A program made the translations under genes and the position numbers. From an uncultured Oscillospiraceae bacterium (GTDB lineage: Bacteria > Bacillota > Clostridia > Oscillospirales > Acutalibacteraceae), in contig UQUZ01000001.1 in the NCBI GenBank assembly GCA_900544375.1, positions 1-64,000 on the forward strand: a DNA stretch of 64,000 nucleotides, read 5' to 3'. Below the pieces are notes generated by a model. The model had not been told where the DNA came from. It made no database searches and was given only the letters and a program-made list of their open reading frames with translations. Positions 39,378-48,366 of this stretch are shown in pieces (the stretch's first letter is position 1; each line of letters opens with the position of its first letter).

Positions 39378-41316
39378 AACGAGACCCGCCTTCCTGTTGA
39401 GTAGTAGGATTGCTCTGACAGGCATCCTTACGTTTTTGCCCGGATGCAAGATAGATCAAAAGGACAGAGATATCCGCCGGGCTCACGCCTGAAATGCGGG
39501 AAGCCTGCCCAACGTTTTCCGGACGAATTTTTTGAAGCTTCTCACGCGCTTCCTTTCGCAACCCGGTAATGGATAGAAAATTGATTCCCTCTGGAAGCTT
39601 TTTTCCCTCCAAACGGCGCATTTCATCAATTTGTGCCTGCTGACGTTTGATATAGCCTTCATATTTCAAACCGATTTCCACTTGCTCAAAGATTTCATCC
39701 GGAAAATTGGGCCGTGTTGGATCAAAAGGCTTTAACAGGCGATAGTTGAGTTGTGGGCGTTTGAGCAGTTCGCTTAAACGGACGCCTGTCTGAATGGGAG
39801 ATGTTTCACGTGAAACAAGCAGATCATTGAACGAGGGAGAAGGGGAAAGAACGGTTTCCTCCGCACGCTTTTGTTCCAGTTCGATCAAGCGGCGCTTTTC
39901 CTGAAAACGATGCCATCGCTCTTCGTCGATCAGACCGATTTCATAGCCGAGAGGTGTCAGCCGCAGGTCAGCGTTATCCTGCCGCAGGATCAGACGGTAT
40001 TCCGAGCGAGAAGTCATCATCCGGTATGGATCGGAGCAGCCTTTGGTTACGAGGTCATCAATCAATGTGCCGATATAGGAGGAAGCACGGTCTAAAATGA
40101 CAGGTGTTTTACCCTGAAGCTTGCGGGCGGCGTTGATGCCCGCGATCAGCCCCTGCGCGGCAGCCTCCTCATATCCGCTGGAGCCATTAAACTGCCCGGC
40201 GCCGTAGAGCCCCTCTAAATCCAAAAACTCCAGCGTTGGCCGCAAGGCAAGCGGATCAACACAGTCATACTCAATCGCGTAAGCACTGCGCATCACCTCG
40301 CAATGAGTCAGGCCGGGGATACTGTGCAAAAATTTGAGTTGAACATCCTCCGGAAGGGAAGAAGAGAGCCCCTGTAAATAGAGCTCCTCCGTTTGCGCAC
40401 CGCAAGGCTCAATAAAAATTTGATGGCGCTCCTTATCCGCAAAGCGGACAATTTTATCCTCAATGCTAGGGCAATAGCGTGGCCCCACTCCCTCAATTTT
40501 GCCGCCGTAAAGTGGGGAGCGGTGCAGGTTATTCAAAATGATTTGCTTGGTATCCGAGTTGGTATAGGTAATGTAGCAAAGCGCGCTGTTTTGAATCGGC
40601 TGCGCTGTAGCGAAGGAGAAGGGCACCGTATGCTCATCGCCCGGCTGCGGCTCCAGTTCTGTAAAATCGACGCTCCGCCGGTTTACCCGGGAGGGCGTGC
40701 CGGTTTTAAAGCGCCGGGTAGGAATGCCTAACTCCTTTAAGGAATTGGCGAGTTCTGTGGCAGGGAACATCCCGTCCGGCCCGCTTTCATAGGAGCAGTC
40801 ACCCACATAAACACGCCCAGCCAAAAAGGTTCCAGTTGCCAGAATAACTGTTTTAGCGTGATAGATGGCCTCAAGCCGCGTTTTTAGCCTCCAAATAGCG
40901 GGTGCTTCCGCGGTTGCCGCCGTTTTCATCAGGGAGACAATCTCCGCCTGCTTTAAAAAAAGACGCTCTTGCCGCTCCAGACAATGCTTCATATAAGCGG
41001 TGTAGGCACGCCGGTCAATTTGTGCGCGCAGGCTGTGAACGGCAGGGCCCTTTCCAACATTGAGCATCCGGCTCTGCAAGGTGTTCGCATCCGCCGCGCG
41101 GCCCATCTCGCCGCCGAGCGCGTCAATCTCGCGCACCAAATGGCCTTTTGAAGTGCCGCCAATCGAAGGGTTACAGGCCATATTGCCCACCCAATCCAAA
41201 TTCATGGTAAAAACAGCCGTTTTACAGCCGAGCCTTGCCGCCGCGAGGCCTGCCTCAATCCCGGCATGGCCCGCGCCGATCACAGCGACGTCAAAGGTAT
41301 CTGCAAAGTATTCCAA
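39370..41316 (-). CDS. mnmG: tRNA uridine-5-carboxymethylaminomethyl modification enzyme MnmG (GidA)
   Basis: A 648-residue FAD enzyme that, with MnmE, forms the cmnm5U34 wobble modification. FAD motif DVAVIGAGHAGIEAGLAAAR, the Cys/His-containing NPSIGGTSKGHLVREIDALG, GYEEAAAQGLIAGINAARKL, and the C-terminal helical domain (ISGVSPADISVLLIYL) all match. The middle of the gene contains a perfect parS (39802-39817) that reads as VSRET in frame. It lies 39 bases downstream of mnmE and overlaps rsmG. Confidence 0.96.
   Translation of the reverse strand: MEYFADTFDVAVIGAGHAGIEAGLAAARLGCKTAVFTMNLDWVGNMACNPSIGGTSKGHLVREIDALGGEMGRAADANTLQSRMLNVGKGPAVHSLRAQIDRRAYTAYMKHCLERQERLFLKQAEIVSLMKTAATAEAPAIWRLKTRLEAIYHAKTVILATGTFLAGRVYVGDCSYESGPDGMFPATELANSLKELGIPTRRFKTGTPSRVNRRSVDFTELEPQPGDEHTVPFSFATAQPIQNSALCYITYTNSDTKQIILNNLHRSPLYGGKIEGVGPRYCPSIEDKIVRFADKERHQIFIEPCGAQTEELYLQGLSSSLPEDVQLKFLHSIPGLTHCEVMRSAYAIEYDCVDPLALRPTLEFLDLEGLYGAGQFNGSSGYEEAAAQGLIAGINAARKLQGKTPVILDRASSYIGTLIDDLVTKGCSDPYRMMTSRSEYRLILRQDNADLRLTPLGYEIGLIDEERWHRFQEKRRLIELEQKRAEETVLSPSPSFNDLLVSRETSPIQTGVRLSELLKRPQLNYRLLKPFDPTRPNFPDEIFEQVEIGLKYEGYIKRQQAQIDEMRRLEGKKLPEGINFLSITGLRKEAREKLQKIRPENVGQASRISGVSPADISVLLIYLASGQKRKDACQSNPTTQQEGGSRYD
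39802..39817. promoter_or_regulatory. parS site 3, inside mnmG
   Basis: A full 16-base match to TGTTTCACGTGAAACA, about 2.7 kb from site 2, embedded in the mnmG coding sequence. Confidence 0.92.
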
Positions 41317-41355
41317 ACAAACTCCTCCATAGAAAGGTAGATATAGATATATATG

Positions 41356-42720
41356 TCATTTTCCAACACAGAAGGTTGAAAAGACTTCGTTTACAATCGC
41401 TTCATTTGCCTTTTCTCCCGTCAATTCCAGCAGGGCGGAGAGCGCGCCGTCGACGCATACGGTTACAGCGTCGAGCGTCATCCCCACATGGATTGCCTCA
41501 AGCGCTTGCTCCAAACAGGAGAGTGCTTGGATGCAGCAGGCCCTCTGGCGTTCCGTTGCAAGTAGGGGAGCGGTAGGGTCGAAATCCTGTGTTCCCAACA
41601 CGCGGGCAACAGCGTCGGAGAGCGCACCATACCCTTCCCCCTGTGCGGCGGAAATGAAAATGGTCTCCGGAATCAGCCGCTTTACGCATCCAGCGTCCAG
41701 CCGCTGGGAAAGATCCGATTTATTAATGATCGCAATACAGGGGCGGCCCTGGCAGGCATTTAGCAGGCGAAGATCTTCTTCGTTCAAAGGTTCCCCTGCA
41801 TCGAATACGGCTAAAATCAGCTGGGCGCGCTCTAACCGCTCCCGTGCGCGCGTAACGCCGATTTGTTCTACCGGATCGTCCGTTTCCCGCAGGCCGGCCG
41901 TATCCGCCAGGTGCAGCAACAGGCTACCGAGACGAACTGTTTCCTCCACGATATCCCGCGTAGTGCCTGCATAGGAAGTGACGATAGAGCGTTCTTCCCC
42001 GGTGAGGAGATTCATCAGTGTGGATTTTCCCACATTGGGCCGGCCGCAAATCACGGTATCAACGCCCTGTGTCACCGCGCGCCCGGTATCGAACTGCGCC
42101 AAAAGGGCGGAGAGCCTCTGCCGGGCCTGTGCAATATCGTGGTTTAGGGAGTTTATATTCAGCTCCGGCAGTTCATCCTCCGGATAGTCCGCCCAAGCGG
42201 CCATATGCGCGGCGTCTTTTAAAAGGGATTGGGAAACTGCGTGGATCTCGCGGCTGAGCGCTCCATCATGCGCACTCAGCGCAGCACGGGCTGCCTGGCT
42301 ACCCTGTGCGCCGATGAGCCCCATCACAGATTCTGCCTGCGTAAGATCCATTTTGCCGTTCAGAAAGGCCCGGCGTGTAAATTCACCTGCGGCTGCCGGG
42401 CTTGCACCCGCCTGAAAAACCGCACGCAACGCCTGCTGAAGCAGAAAGAGGCCACCGTGGCAGGAGAGTTCTACCACATCCTCACCCGTGTAGCTGTGCG
42501 GCGCTCGAAAAACCAGAGCGATGGCTTCATCGATCGGTCCACTTTCATGGAAAACTCGGCCAAAATGCGCACGGTAGCCTTTGGATTGCGCCAAAGGCAG
42601 CCCGCTCGCCGCCTGAAAAACCGCATCGGCGATTTGCAGCGCTTTTGGCCCTGAAATTCGTATCACGCCGATGCCGCCTGCCGCCTGCGGCGTAGCGATC
42701 GCGGCAATTGTATGGTTCAA
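41356..42720 (-). CDS. mnmE: tRNA modification GTPase MnmE (TrmE)
   Basis: A 454-residue GTPase partner of MnmG. The N-terminal tetrahydrofolate-binding domain begins NHTIAAIATPQAAGGIGVIR. The G domain has G1 GRPNVGKSTLMN, G2 GTTRD, G3 DTAGLRET and G4 NKSD, and the C-terminus ends FSTFCVGK with the conserved Cys. The start is placed at TTG 42720, because GGGAGGG lies 7 bases upstream and the family sequence begins there. The frame is open 13 more codons without support. It is the first gene of the mnmE-mnmG-rsmG-noc run. Confidence 0.95.
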   Translation of the reverse strand: MNHTIAAIATPQAAGGIGVIRISGPKALQIADAVFQAASGLPLAQSKGYRAHFGRVFHESGPIDEAIALVFRAPHSYTGEDVVELSCHGGLFLLQQALRAVFQAGASPAAAGEFTRRAFLNGKMDLTQAESVMGLIGAQGSQAARAALSAHDGALSREIHAVSQSLLKDAAHMAAWADYPEDELPELNINSLNHDIAQARQRLSALLAQFDTGRAVTQGVDTVICGRPNVGKSTLMNLLTGEERSIVTSYAGTTRDIVEETVRLGSLLLHLADTAGLRETDDPVEQIGVTRARERLERAQLILAVFDAGEPLNEEDLRLLNACQGRPCIAIINKSDLSQRLDAGCVKRLIPETIFISAAQGEGYGALSDAVARVLGTQDFDPTAPLLATERQRACCIQALSCLEQALEAIHVGMTLDAVTVCVDGALSALLELTGEKANEAIVNEVFSTFCVGK

Positions 42721-42881
42721 AAAAATCCCTCCCGGGTGATATATATAAGGAAAAGGCAAAGGGGACGGTGTTAGCCGGCCGGCCGCCTGATTTCTGAATC
42801 AGTATAGCACGAATTGCAAAACACGTCGAGTATTGGCAAACGAGAAGTTTCCCCCAATGAGGCTTTCCGCAAAATAGGCTG

Positions 42882-42910
42882 TTGAATTTTTACAGGATCC
42901 ATGTTACCCT
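42882..42910 (+). promoter_or_regulatory. promoter of the ABC-transporter gene
   Basis: TTGAAT (42882-42887), a 17-base spacer and TACCCT (42905-42910) with TG one base before the -10. AGGAGGGGG and ATG follow. Confidence 0.5.
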
Positions 42911-42945
42911 AATGCTAATTTACACAGGAGGGGGAGACGGACAAA

Positions 42946-44676
42946 ATGCTTCGCCGTTTTATCGACTACTATAAACCGCACCGCAAGCTTTTTTTTGCCG
43001 ATTTGTTTTTTGCCTTTCTGTTGGCTGTGTGCGACCTGTTTTACCCGATGATCGCAAAAAATATCATCAATGAGTATGTGCCGGATAAAAATCTGCGGCT
43101 GCTGCTGATTTGGTCGGCGGTGTTATTGGGCATTTATCTGCTCAAGGCTGGGTTTAATTATTTTGTAAACTATTATGGACACATAGTGGGGGTCAGAATG
43201 CAGGCGGATATGCGCAGAGATGTGTTCCGCAGGCTGCAAAAGCTGCCATTTTCTTTTTATGATGAAAATAAGACGGGCAGCATCATGTCACGCATCATCA
43301 ACGATCTGATGGATATCTCAGAGCTTGCCCATCATGGGCCGGAGGATTTATTTTTATCGCTGGTTATGCTGGTAGCCTCGTTTGCGATCCTCTGCACCAT
43401 TAATGTGCCGCTGACGTTGATTATTTTCCTAACCCTCCCCTTTATCATCTATTTCTCCATGCGGCTGCGTAAAAATATGAAAGCGGCCTTTACCAAATCG
43501 CGCGAAGAGATCGCGGAGGTGAACGCAGGGCTGGAGAATTCCATCGCTGGGATTCGCGTGACCCGTGCATACACGGGGGCGGAGCATGAAACATGGAAGT
43601 TTGAGCGGCAAAACCAGCGCTTTGTTTCAGCGCGCAGCGCGGCTTATAAAATCATGGCGGTGTTTACCACCGGCAGCACACTGTTTACGGATGTACTCTA
43701 CTTGCTGGTGTTGGTCGCGGGAGGGCTGTTTTTCTTTCAAGATCGGATCGACGCAGGGGAGTTTGCAGCCTATCTGCTGTATGTGAATTCTTTTCTAAAC
43801 CCCATCAAGCGTTTTGTAGCCTTTTTTGAGCAGTATCAGAATGGAATCACCGGTTTCCAGCGCTTTGAGGAGCTGATGGCGCAGGAGGAGGAGAGAGAGG
43901 AGCCAAACGCTTCAGATGTTCATCAGCTTGCCGGAGCCATTGATTTTGACCACGTCAGCTTTCAATATGAAGGGGAAAAGGAAGAGGGAAGCGGCCGATA
44001 TATCATCCAAGATTTGTCGCTGCACATCGATCAGGGCAAAACGGTTGCTTTGGTCGGCCCTTCCGGCGGCGGAAAGACAACGCTCTGCCATCTGATTCCC
44101 CGTTTTTATGAGGTGAGCGAAGGCCGAATTTTGATCGACGGGCAGGATATCACAAAGATGACCCGCACCTCCCTGCGGCGGAATATCGGCATGGTCGCAC
44201 AGGATGTGTTCCTTTTTACAGGGACAATCCGGGAAAATATTGCATACGGCAATTTAGACGCATCGCAGGAGGAACTGATTGCAGCGGCGAAAAAGGCGAA
44301 TATCCATGATTATATTATGTCGCTCCCTGAGGGATACGATACCTACATTGGTGAGCGAGGCGTGAAGCTCTCCGGCGGGCAAAAGCAGCGTATCTCCATT
44401 GCGCGGGGCTTTTTAAAAAACCCATCAATTTTAATTTTGGATGAGGCGACCTCCGCGCTGGATAATGCGACCGAAATGCTGATTCAGGAATCCTTGGAGG
44501 AATTATCGCGCGGGAGAACCTCTTTGATCGTTGCGCACCGGCTTTCCACCATCAAAAATGCCGATGAGATCATTGTATTTACGGATGAGGGGATTCAGGA
44601 GCGCGGCACGCATGATTCACTTTTGGCGCAAGATGGAATCTATGCGCAGCTATACCGCTATCAGTTCCGCACATAA
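42946..44676 (+). CDS. ABC exporter half-transporter (fused membrane and ATPase domains)
   Basis: A 576-residue type IV exporter. Six membrane helices lie in residues about 15-300 (LFFADLFFAFLLAVCDLFYP; LLLIWSAVLLGIYLLKAGFN). The ATPase domain has Walker A LVGPSGGGKTTLCHLI, the Q-loop region, signature KLSGGQKQRISIARGF and Walker B ILILDEATSALDNATE, plus H-loop VAHRLST. It would act as a homodimer, since no partner half-transporter is adjacent. The substrate is unknown; lipid, peptide or drug export are all possible. It has its own promoter, divergent from mnmE, and lies 370 bases before a two-component system. Confidence 0.9.
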   Translation: MLRRFIDYYKPHRKLFFADLFFAFLLAVCDLFYPMIAKNIINEYVPDKNLRLLLIWSAVLLGIYLLKAGFNYFVNYYGHIVGVRMQADMRRDVFRRLQKLPFSFYDENKTGSIMSRIINDLMDISELAHHGPEDLFLSLVMLVASFAILCTINVPLTLIIFLTLPFIIYFSMRLRKNMKAAFTKSREEIAEVNAGLENSIAGIRVTRAYTGAEHETWKFERQNQRFVSARSAAYKIMAVFTTGSTLFTDVLYLLVLVAGGLFFFQDRIDAGEFAAYLLYVNSFLNPIKRFVAFFEQYQNGITGFQRFEELMAQEEEREEPNASDVHQLAGAIDFDHVSFQYEGEKEEGSGRYIIQDLSLHIDQGKTVALVGPSGGGKTTLCHLIPRFYEVSEGRILIDGQDITKMTRTSLRRNIGMVAQDVFLFTGTIRENIAYGNLDASQEELIAAAKKANIHDYIMSLPEGYDTYIGERGVKLSGGQKQRISIARGFLKNPSILILDEATSALDNATEMLIQESLEELSRGRTSLIVAHRLSTIKNADEIIVFTDEGIQERGTHDSLLAQDGIYAQLYRYQFRT

Positions 44677-44876
44677 AACAGGCCGCATTTTTGTTTGTGC
44701 GAGTGTATGAGCGCGAGCTCAACGGGGATCAACGCGTTTTTTCCCGGAAACCCCGCAACAAATTGGTTTGCTGCGCATCTTGCCATACGGCAACCTTTTC
44801 AGGAACGGTAACGCGGAAAACGGTGTGACCGCTCTGCTGGCGGCCCATGGTTCCATAATGGAAAAGAAGAAGAATT

Positions 44877-44898
44877 GTAAGGATTTCGTAAGAATTCT
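44877..44898. promoter_or_regulatory. 11-bp-spaced direct repeats, candidate response-regulator box
   Basis: GTAAGGATTTC followed immediately by GTAAGAATTCT: two direct half-sites with an exact 11-base period. This is the arrangement used by OmpR/PhoB-type regulators such as the one encoded downstream. It lies about 60 bases before the -35. Confidence 0.4.
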
Positions 44899-44914
44899 CC
44901 GCCTGAAATGTAAC

Positions 44915-44952
44915 AATCGCCTGCTATCCTAAGAAAAGGAAGGCAGGTGATT
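44915..44952. promoter_or_regulatory. inverted repeat upstream of the two-component promoter
   Basis: AATCGCCTGC (44915-44924) and GCAGGTGATT (44943-44952) are complementary at 9 of 10 positions with an 18-base gap, and end 2 bases before the -35. Otherwise the gap 44677-45047 contains no gene. Confidence 0.35.
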
Positions 44953-44954
44953 GT

Positions 44955-44982
44955 TTGCTTTTCATGGGTGCTCTGGTATACT
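44955..44982 (+). promoter_or_regulatory. promoter of the two-component operon
   Basis: TTGCTT (44955-44960), a 16-base spacer and TATACT (44977-44982) preceded by TGG (extended -10). Confidence 0.6.
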
Positions 44983-45047
44983 AAAGGGGACGTTTTTAAA
45001 GGAAACCCTGATGAAAATACCGGAAGGAAACGGGAGGAAACAATTTT

Positions 45048-45740
45048 ATGTATCATATTCTGGTCTGCGATGACGATAAGGCGATCCTGGATTCGGTGGA
45101 GATCTATCTAAATCTGGAGGGTTATCATACCATCCGTGCAATGAATGGGCAGGAAGCTCTTAAGGCAGTTGAAAACACAGAGATCCACTGCGCAATCCTG
45201 GATATTATGATGCCGAATATCGATGGCCTTACCGCAACGCTAAAAATGCGGGAAAAGCATAACTTTCCAATCATCCTGCTCTCGGCTAAAAGTGAGGATA
45301 CTGATAAAATTACAGGCTTGAGCTTCGGCGCCGATGATTATGTGACGAAACCATTTAATCCGCTGGAGCTGATGGCGCGCGTAAAATCTCAAATTAGGCG
45401 CTATGTGCGGCTGGGCAGCATTGAGTCGAAGGAGGGCGTGATTATCACCGGCGGCCTTGCGCTTGATACCGTGGCCAAAGAGCTGACGCTTGACGGAGAA
45501 CCGGTCCGGCTGACAGCGCGGGAATACGGCATTGTGGAATACCTGATGCGCAATCTTGGCCATGTGCTCTCGACGCAGCAGATTTATGAGGCGGTGTGGA
45601 ACGAGCCCTCCTATTCCAGTGAAAAAACGGTTACGGTGCACATCCGCCGCATCCGAGAAAAAATTGAAATCAATCCAAAGGAACCAAAGTATTTAAAGGT
45701 GGTGTGGGGCATTGGCTATAAAATCGAAAAGCTTTCTTAG
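45048..45740 (+). CDS. OmpR/PhoB-family response regulator
   Basis: A 230-residue regulator. The receiver domain has the acidic pocket VCDDDKAILD, phospho-acceptor Asp52 in AILDIMMPNIDG, switch Thr/Ser in ILLSAKSED and Lys in DYVTKPFNPLELMARV. The C-terminal winged helix has LTAREYGIVEYLMRNLGHVL and VTVHIRRIREKIE. It would be phosphorylated by the kinase whose gene overlaps its 3' end by 29 bases. GGAAACGGGAGG precedes the start. Direct repeats upstream suggest autoregulation. Confidence 0.94.
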   Translation: MYHILVCDDDKAILDSVEIYLNLEGYHTIRAMNGQEALKAVENTEIHCAILDIMMPNIDGLTATLKMREKHNFPIILLSAKSEDTDKITGLSFGADDYVTKPFNPLELMARVKSQIRRYVRLGSIESKEGVIITGGLALDTVAKELTLDGEPVRLTAREYGIVEYLMRNLGHVLSTQQIYEAVWNEPSYSSEKTVTVHIRRIREKIEINPKEPKYLKVVWGIGYKIEKLS

Positions 45741-48168
45741 ATCAAAAGGGCTGAAAGCCATCTGCGTGCTGTTGGTGCTGGCGCTGACCGGTGTGTGCAT
45801 GCTTTCGGTTTGCCAGGCCGTCGATCTCGCTAATCATTTGGGTGGCAGATCGCTCGAATCGATCCTTCAGGAAACGGACGGTGATTTTACCTCCAGCAGC
45901 ATGTTTCAGCAGCTATTGGCGAAAAACCTCTATTATATGCACCAGATGGCATTTGTGTATCATTCAGAGGAAGCAGTCCGCGACGGCTCGGCCTTGAAAG
46001 AGCAGGAAGAACTGCTAAAGAAGGAAAAGGACGAGAAGTTGCAGGAAGAATTTGAATCATTAAGGCAGGAAAAAGAAGAGGAAGCGGCGCGGCAAAAGGA
46101 GAACGATTATAATTCATATGATGAATACGGCTCCATAGAAACAACCGCCCCTTCCTCCACTGAACCAACCAGAGTGGAGCTGACCGAGGAGGAAGAGGCA
46201 GAAATCCGCAGGGAGGTCGAGTATCAATATAATGAACAGCTGCGATACCTGCGCATGAATTTTGAGGATAAATACCGAGAGGCAAAAACTGCGCTTTCAG
46301 AGCTTGTCAATCTCCACTACCTTTTGGTCAACCGCAAAACAGGCGAGATCTACACCAATTTGGAAGGAAGGATCGACCCTAAAACAATGGATCTGCGCTC
46401 TCTCGTGGAGCAATACCAATGGAATGAAAGCTATACGGAGCAATATCGCTATCATTCCGGGGAACGGGTGGATTCTTATAGTCAGCAAACAGTAGGCATG
46501 TGGGTGGGATCTTTGGATTATGATAATTGGGCCAAAGCATATCAGGATCGGGTAACGCTTTATGAGAAGGAATTTGTCAATCAGGGCTGGGACGTCTATG
46601 TTGGCCTGAACGATCATCTTGAATCTTCAGATGAATTTTATTCGCTGCAAACCCAATTTAGAATTGCTAAAAACACGCTGCCGTCTTACCTCATAGCAGC
46701 AGGGGTTTCCTTCCTGCTAGTGGTTGCCCTCGCCATTTGCCTAATTGCCGCAAGCGGGCGCCGCGCCGGCACGGAGGAGATCACTCTCATCTGGACAGAT
46801 CGGATTCCAAACGATCTGCACTTGATTCTATCCGGTGCGCTGATTGTGGTTGGCGTTTCCTGTACGGTATACACGATGTCTTCGCTTTGGTATCCTTCAT
46901 ACGAGGCGAGCAGTCTCGGGGTGGTCGCAGCGATTGCCCCTGCGATGGCTACTGTGGGCATACTGCTTGAATGGCTGACGAGCGTTGCACGCAATCTCAA
47001 ACGTAAGCAGTTCTGGCGCAATACATTGCTTGCAAAGCTCTTCCGTTTCTTCAAGAAAAACTGGAGGCGCTTTCAAACGGCGCTCCATCATCTCAAAGCG
47101 GATATTCAAAAGCATGCAATCCCGAAGCATCACATGGAAAATCTGCGCATATCGATCCTGTTTTTATTCATTGGATATCTGTTGGGCAATATCATCCTTA
47201 TGGCTCTTACAGTCCTTGCCCTACGAGATGCTTCCTATGGGGGAAGCCCGTTGGTCTTTTTATTTTTCGGCTCCATGACAGCGGGATTCAACCTCATCGT
47301 TTTGATTTTATTTTGGAAAAGTGTCATTGCACTGGATGAAATGATGACAGCTGTTTCCAAAACGAGGCAGGGCGATCTTAGCTATCCGCTAACCCCTTCC
47401 AAAATGCCGAAGCTTCTGCGTAAATTTGGAGAAGATATTATCGGCATGCAGGAAGGGATGCGAACTGCAGTGGATGAGGCGATCAAGGGCGAACACATGA
47501 AAACGGAGCTCATCACCAATGTTTCGCATGATCTGAAAACGCCGCTGACCGCGATTGTAAACTACGTGGATCTGCTGAAAAAGTGCGAAATCTCCGATGA
47601 GACGGCGCGGGAATATATCGGCGTGCTGGAGGAGAAGAGCGAACGGCTCAAGCATTTGATTGAGGATTTGGTAGAGGCCTCTAAGGCGACCACAGGCAAT
47701 GTGAAGCTTAATTTTGTGAGGGTTAACCTCTATGAGCTTGCCATGCAGGCGATGGGAGAGAATGCGGATGCGTTGGAGGCAGCAGGGCTGGATGTGCGGC
47801 TGAACCAGCCGGAGCAGGAGCCCATCCTCTTTGCGGATAGCCAAAAGACCTGGCGGATTATTGATAATTTAATCAGCAATGTTAAAAAATATGCGCTGGC
47901 CGGCACAAGGGTTTATATTGAGGTTGGCGAAGAAAACGGCGCTGGCGTTTTTGCAATCAAGAATGTGTCCAGGGAACCGCTTGATGTTCCAATAGAGCAG
48001 CTCACACAGCGTTTTGTGCGTGGGGATGCCTCCAGAAGCACGGAGGGCAGCGGATTGGGGTTATCGATTGCACAGAGCTTGTGCGAATTGCAGAGTGGTA
48101 CGCTAGAAATTACAATGGATGGCGATTTGTTTAAGGTTACCGTGCGTCTCCCTTTAGCTGACCGCTAA
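45712..48168 (+). CDS. membrane sensor histidine kinase with large extracytoplasmic domain
   Basis: 818 residues, starting at TTG 45712 (AAGGTGG 9 bases upstream) inside the response-regulator gene. One helix (residues about 14-36) precedes an extracytoplasmic region of about 290 residues with a charged Glu/Lys/Gln coiled coil (LLKKEKDEKLQEEFESLRQE). A cluster of about five further helices follows between residues 326 and 537, then a HAMP-like linker, HisKA with phospho-His606 in NVSHDLKTPLTAIVNYVDLL, and the ATPase domain with N box NLISNVKKYA and G box STEGSGLGLSIAQSL. Five extra helices between sensor and catalytic core are uncommon. The signal is unknown; envelope stress is a guess. Confidence 0.9.
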   Translation: MAIKSKSFLRSKGLKAICVLLVLALTGVCMLSVCQAVDLANHLGGRSLESILQETDGDFTSSSMFQQLLAKNLYYMHQMAFVYHSEEAVRDGSALKEQEELLKKEKDEKLQEEFESLRQEKEEEAARQKENDYNSYDEYGSIETTAPSSTEPTRVELTEEEEAEIRREVEYQYNEQLRYLRMNFEDKYREAKTALSELVNLHYLLVNRKTGEIYTNLEGRIDPKTMDLRSLVEQYQWNESYTEQYRYHSGERVDSYSQQTVGMWVGSLDYDNWAKAYQDRVTLYEKEFVNQGWDVYVGLNDHLESSDEFYSLQTQFRIAKNTLPSYLIAAGVSFLLVVALAICLIAASGRRAGTEEITLIWTDRIPNDLHLILSGALIVVGVSCTVYTMSSLWYPSYEASSLGVVAAIAPAMATVGILLEWLTSVARNLKRKQFWRNTLLAKLFRFFKKNWRRFQTALHHLKADIQKHAIPKHHMENLRISILFLFIGYLLGNIILMALTVLALRDASYGGSPLVFLFFGSMTAGFNLIVLILFWKSVIALDEMMTAVSKTRQGDLSYPLTPSKMPKLLRKFGEDIIGMQEGMRTAVDEAIKGEHMKTELITNVSHDLKTPLTAIVNYVDLLKKCEISDETAREYIGVLEEKSERLKHLIEDLVEASKATTGNVKLNFVRVNLYELAMQAMGENADALEAAGLDVRLNQPEQEPILFADSQKTWRIIDNLISNVKKYALAGTRVYIEVGEENGAGVFAIKNVSREPLDVPIEQLTQRFVRGDASRSTEGSGLGLSIAQSLCELQSGTLEITMDGDLFKVTVRLPLADR

Positions 48169-48209
48169 TCGGCAGGGGGGCCTATCAATAAAAACAAGCG
48201 TAAATAATG

Positions 48210-48246
48210 AAAAGAGCCGTAGTTCCGGAGGAACTACGGCTCTTTT
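48210..48246 (+). terminator. two-component operon terminator
   Basis: A perfect 17-bp stem (AAAAGAGCCGTAGTTCC and its complement, 48210-48226 with 48230-48246) with a 3-base loop, ending in TTTT. Confidence 0.85.
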
Positions 48247-48298
48247 GAGATGGTAATCAAATAAATAAATTAAATAATTAAAAAAATTGATTTTACGA

Positions 48299-48327
48299 TT
48301 GACAAAGTGAATTAGATGTGTTATTTT
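48299..48327 (+). promoter_or_regulatory. promoter of the DUF2089 gene
   Basis: Perfect TTGACA (48299-48304), a 17-base spacer and TATTTT (48322-48327), in an AT-rich setting. Confidence 0.6.
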
Positions 48328-48366
48328 TAAACCACAGGACATCAGAGAAGAAAGGAGTTGAAACGA

